From Equadaptatus sp045642025 (GTDB taxonomy: Bacteria; Synergistota; Synergistia; Synergistales; Synergistaceae), in the NCBI GenBank assembly GCA_045642025.1, contig JAZUIB010000001.1, forward strand, positions 1-7,972: a stretch of 7,972 bases of DNA, written 5' to 3'. A model generated the notes under the pieces. The model was not told where the DNA came from and did not search any database. It was given only the letters and a program-made list of their open reading frames with translations. A program made the position numbers and the translations under genes. Positions 7,052-7,972 of the stretch are shown piece after piece (position 1 is the stretch's first letter; each line of letters begins with the position of its first letter).

Positions 7052-7495
7052 TTATTTTACTTCTACAAGTTCGACATGGAAATTCAACTCTTTGCCTGCC
7101 ATTTCGTGGTTTCCGTCAAAGGTTACAGTTTTATCGTCTTTTGCCGTAATTTTAACAGGCACAGGGTTGCCGTAACCGTCGCGAAGATATACACGTTGCC
7201 CAACTTCAACCTGGTCTGCACCTGGTGTTTTAGCAATTTCTACTGTGAAAACAGCATCAGGATTTACGTTTCCGTAGGCTTCTTCAGGCATGAGATGAAT
7301 ATCTTTTTCTTCTCCAATTTTCATGTCTGCCACCGCAGCATCAAAGCCTTTTATCATTTGTCCAGCACCACAGGTAAATTCCAGCGGTTCTCCCCTGTCG
7401 TATGACGAGTCAAACTGAGTTCCGTCATTAAAGGTGCCTTTGTAGTGTACTCGGCACTTTTTACCGACGTTGCATCCTTTGATTTCACTGCTCAT
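7052..7495 (-). CDS. slyD: FKBP-type peptidyl-prolyl cis-trans isomerase, SlyD-like
   Basis: This enzyme catalyses cis-trans isomerisation of proline peptide bonds and usually also acts as a holdase chaperone in the cytoplasm. The protein is 147 residues from the ATG at 7495. The N-terminal FKBP part shows VHYKGTFNDGTQFDSS (16-31), LEF-x-CGAGQMIKGFD (38-52) and MKIGEEKDI (58-66). An insert-in-flap chaperone segment follows (about 75-127, after MPEEAYG). The chain returns to the FKBP fold with DGNHEMAGKELNFHVELV (127-144). This order is characteristic of SlyD-type proteins. The metal-binding His/Cys-rich tail of E. coli SlyD is absent, as in many short homologues, so nickel delivery is not implied. 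There is no signal peptide. It lies between tyrS (30 bases) and fprA (14 bases) on the same strand. The slyD symbol rests on domain layout and is tentative. Confidence 0.9.
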   Translation of the reverse strand: MSSEIKGCNVGKKCRVHYKGTFNDGTQFDSSYDRGEPLEFTCGAGQMIKGFDAAVADMKIGEEKDIHLMPEEAYGNVNPDAVFTVEIAKTPGADQVEVGQRVYLRDGYGNPVPVKITAKDDKTVTFDGNHEMAGKELNFHVELVEVK

Positions 7496-7503
7496 TTTCA
7501 ATT

Positions 7504-7508
7504 CCTCC
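7504..7508 (-). promoter_or_regulatory. Ribosome binding site that fixes the FKBP start
   Basis: GGAGG on the minus strand (7508-7504) lies 8 bases before the ATG at 7495 but only 2 bases before an in-frame TTG at 7501. The ATG is therefore the likely start, and the two extra N-terminal codons of the longer frame are probably not translated. Confidence 0.85.
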
Positions 7509-7525
7509 GATAGATTATTTATTGT

Positions 7526-7972
7526 TTACTGCTGATCTGCAATAAATCTGTGATAAATCTTTTTACCTTTACGAATTTTTATTCCGTCTGAGATATCGGC
7601 AGAGGCAACAAGTGCATTTGCATTTTCTGCCTTGCTTCCGTTAATGGTGATACCCCCCTGTTCTACAAGACGTTTTGCTTCTCCTCTGCTCTTTGCAAGT
7701 CCGCAGCGAACCAAAATATCGGCTACGGCAAGTCCTTCTGCAGGAATTTCCGATGCAGGAATTTCAGTTGAAGGCATATTGGAATCATCACCTTCACCAG
7801 AGAACAGCGCATAGGAAGCCTCTTTGGCTTTGTCTGCTTCCTCTTTGCCGTGAACCAGTTCTGTGAGCGAGTACGCAAGAAGTTCTTTTTTTTCGTTAAT
7901 TCTCGCGCTATCCCATTTTTCCATCTTTTCGATTTCTTCAAGAGGAATAAATGTAAGCATGCGGATACATTT
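7526..7972 (-). CDS. tyrS: Tyrosyl-tRNA synthetase, C-terminal part (5' end outside window)
   Basis: This enzyme attaches tyrosine to tRNA-Tyr in the cytoplasm. Only the last 148 residues are present; the frame is open through the right edge. The first in-window Met (7960) is internal, because the preceding codons read KCIR and continue into MLTFIPLEEIEKM, as expected within TyrS. The visible part holds the end of the helical anticodon-binding region (ELVHGKEEADKAKEASYALF, about residues 38-57 of the fragment) and a C-terminal S4 RNA-binding domain (about 80-140). The S4 core includes CGLAKSRGEAKRLVEQGGI and NGSKAENAN, ending KIRKGKKIYHRFI. The Rossmann catalytic domain with HIGH and KMSKS motifs lies outside. 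It appears to be the first visible gene of an operon with the FKBP gene and fprA; any promoter or T-box leader would be beyond the window. Confidence 0.93.
   Translation of the reverse strand, partial: KCIRMLTFIPLEEIEKMEKWDSARINEKKELLAYSLTELVHGKEEADKAKEASYALFSGEGDDSNMPSTEIPASEIPAEGLAVADILVRCGLAKSRGEAKRLVEQGGITINGSKAENANALVASADISDGIKIRKGKKIYHRFIADQQ

Noticed and set aside
7499..7501. TTG start codon for the FKBP gene
   Set aside because: It is only 2 bases from the GGAGG ribosome binding site, whereas the ATG two codons later has an 8-base spacer.

Overview
The window reads as ordinary chromosomal DNA from an anaerobic bacterium of moderate-to-low GC. The evidence is a pyruvate phosphate dikinase, an FprA-type flavo-diiron protein and a 16S rRNA 5' end. 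The 16S fragment is clearly bacterial, with the conserved GAGTTTGATCCTGGCTCAG-type start. Bacillota (clostridia or Negativicutes) or Synergistota would fit the gene set, but I cannot place the organism more precisely by eye.

Layout: positions 1-133 are the 5' end of a 16S rRNA gene on the minus strand. It is preceded by a short leader and a good rRNA-type promoter (TTGCAA, 17 bp, TATATT, with an A/T-rich tract upstream). A non-coding divergent region of nearly 400 bp follows. It leads into the only plus-strand gene, a class A penicillin-binding protein (bifunctional peptidoglycan synthase, 521-2968). That gene ends at a strong 18-bp hairpin (2987-3028), which it shares as a terminator with the convergent gene ppdK (minus strand, 5686-3038). 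ppdK has its own promoter. Upstream of it, after another hairpin terminator (5827-5870), lies a compact minus-strand operon, given here in transcription order: tyrS 3' end (7972-7526, cut by the window edge), an SlyD-like FKBP peptidyl-prolyl isomerase (7495-7052), and fprA (7037-5889). Gaps are 30 and 14 bases.

How the genes work together: tyrS, the FKBP gene and fprA appear to be co-transcribed, linking tyrosine charging, protein folding and O2/NO reduction. I see operon structure but no shared pathway. ppdK is central carbon metabolism (pyruvate/PEP interconversion) and is transcribed separately. The PBP builds the cell wall and is transcribed independently, divergent from the rRNA operon.

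Two start sites differ from the longest possible reading frames. ppdK starts at 5686: the longer frame starts upstream of the predicted transcription start. The FKBP gene starts at the ATG at 7495, not the TTG at 7501, which is only 2 bases from the Shine-Dalgarno.

I found no mobile element, CRISPR array, tRNA, riboswitch, defence island or evidently new system. All protein genes are intact members of well-known families with their catalytic residues present. The observations in Part 2 are modest: small repeats and a possible operator in the 134-520 region, the PBP tail, gene orientation, and operon composition.
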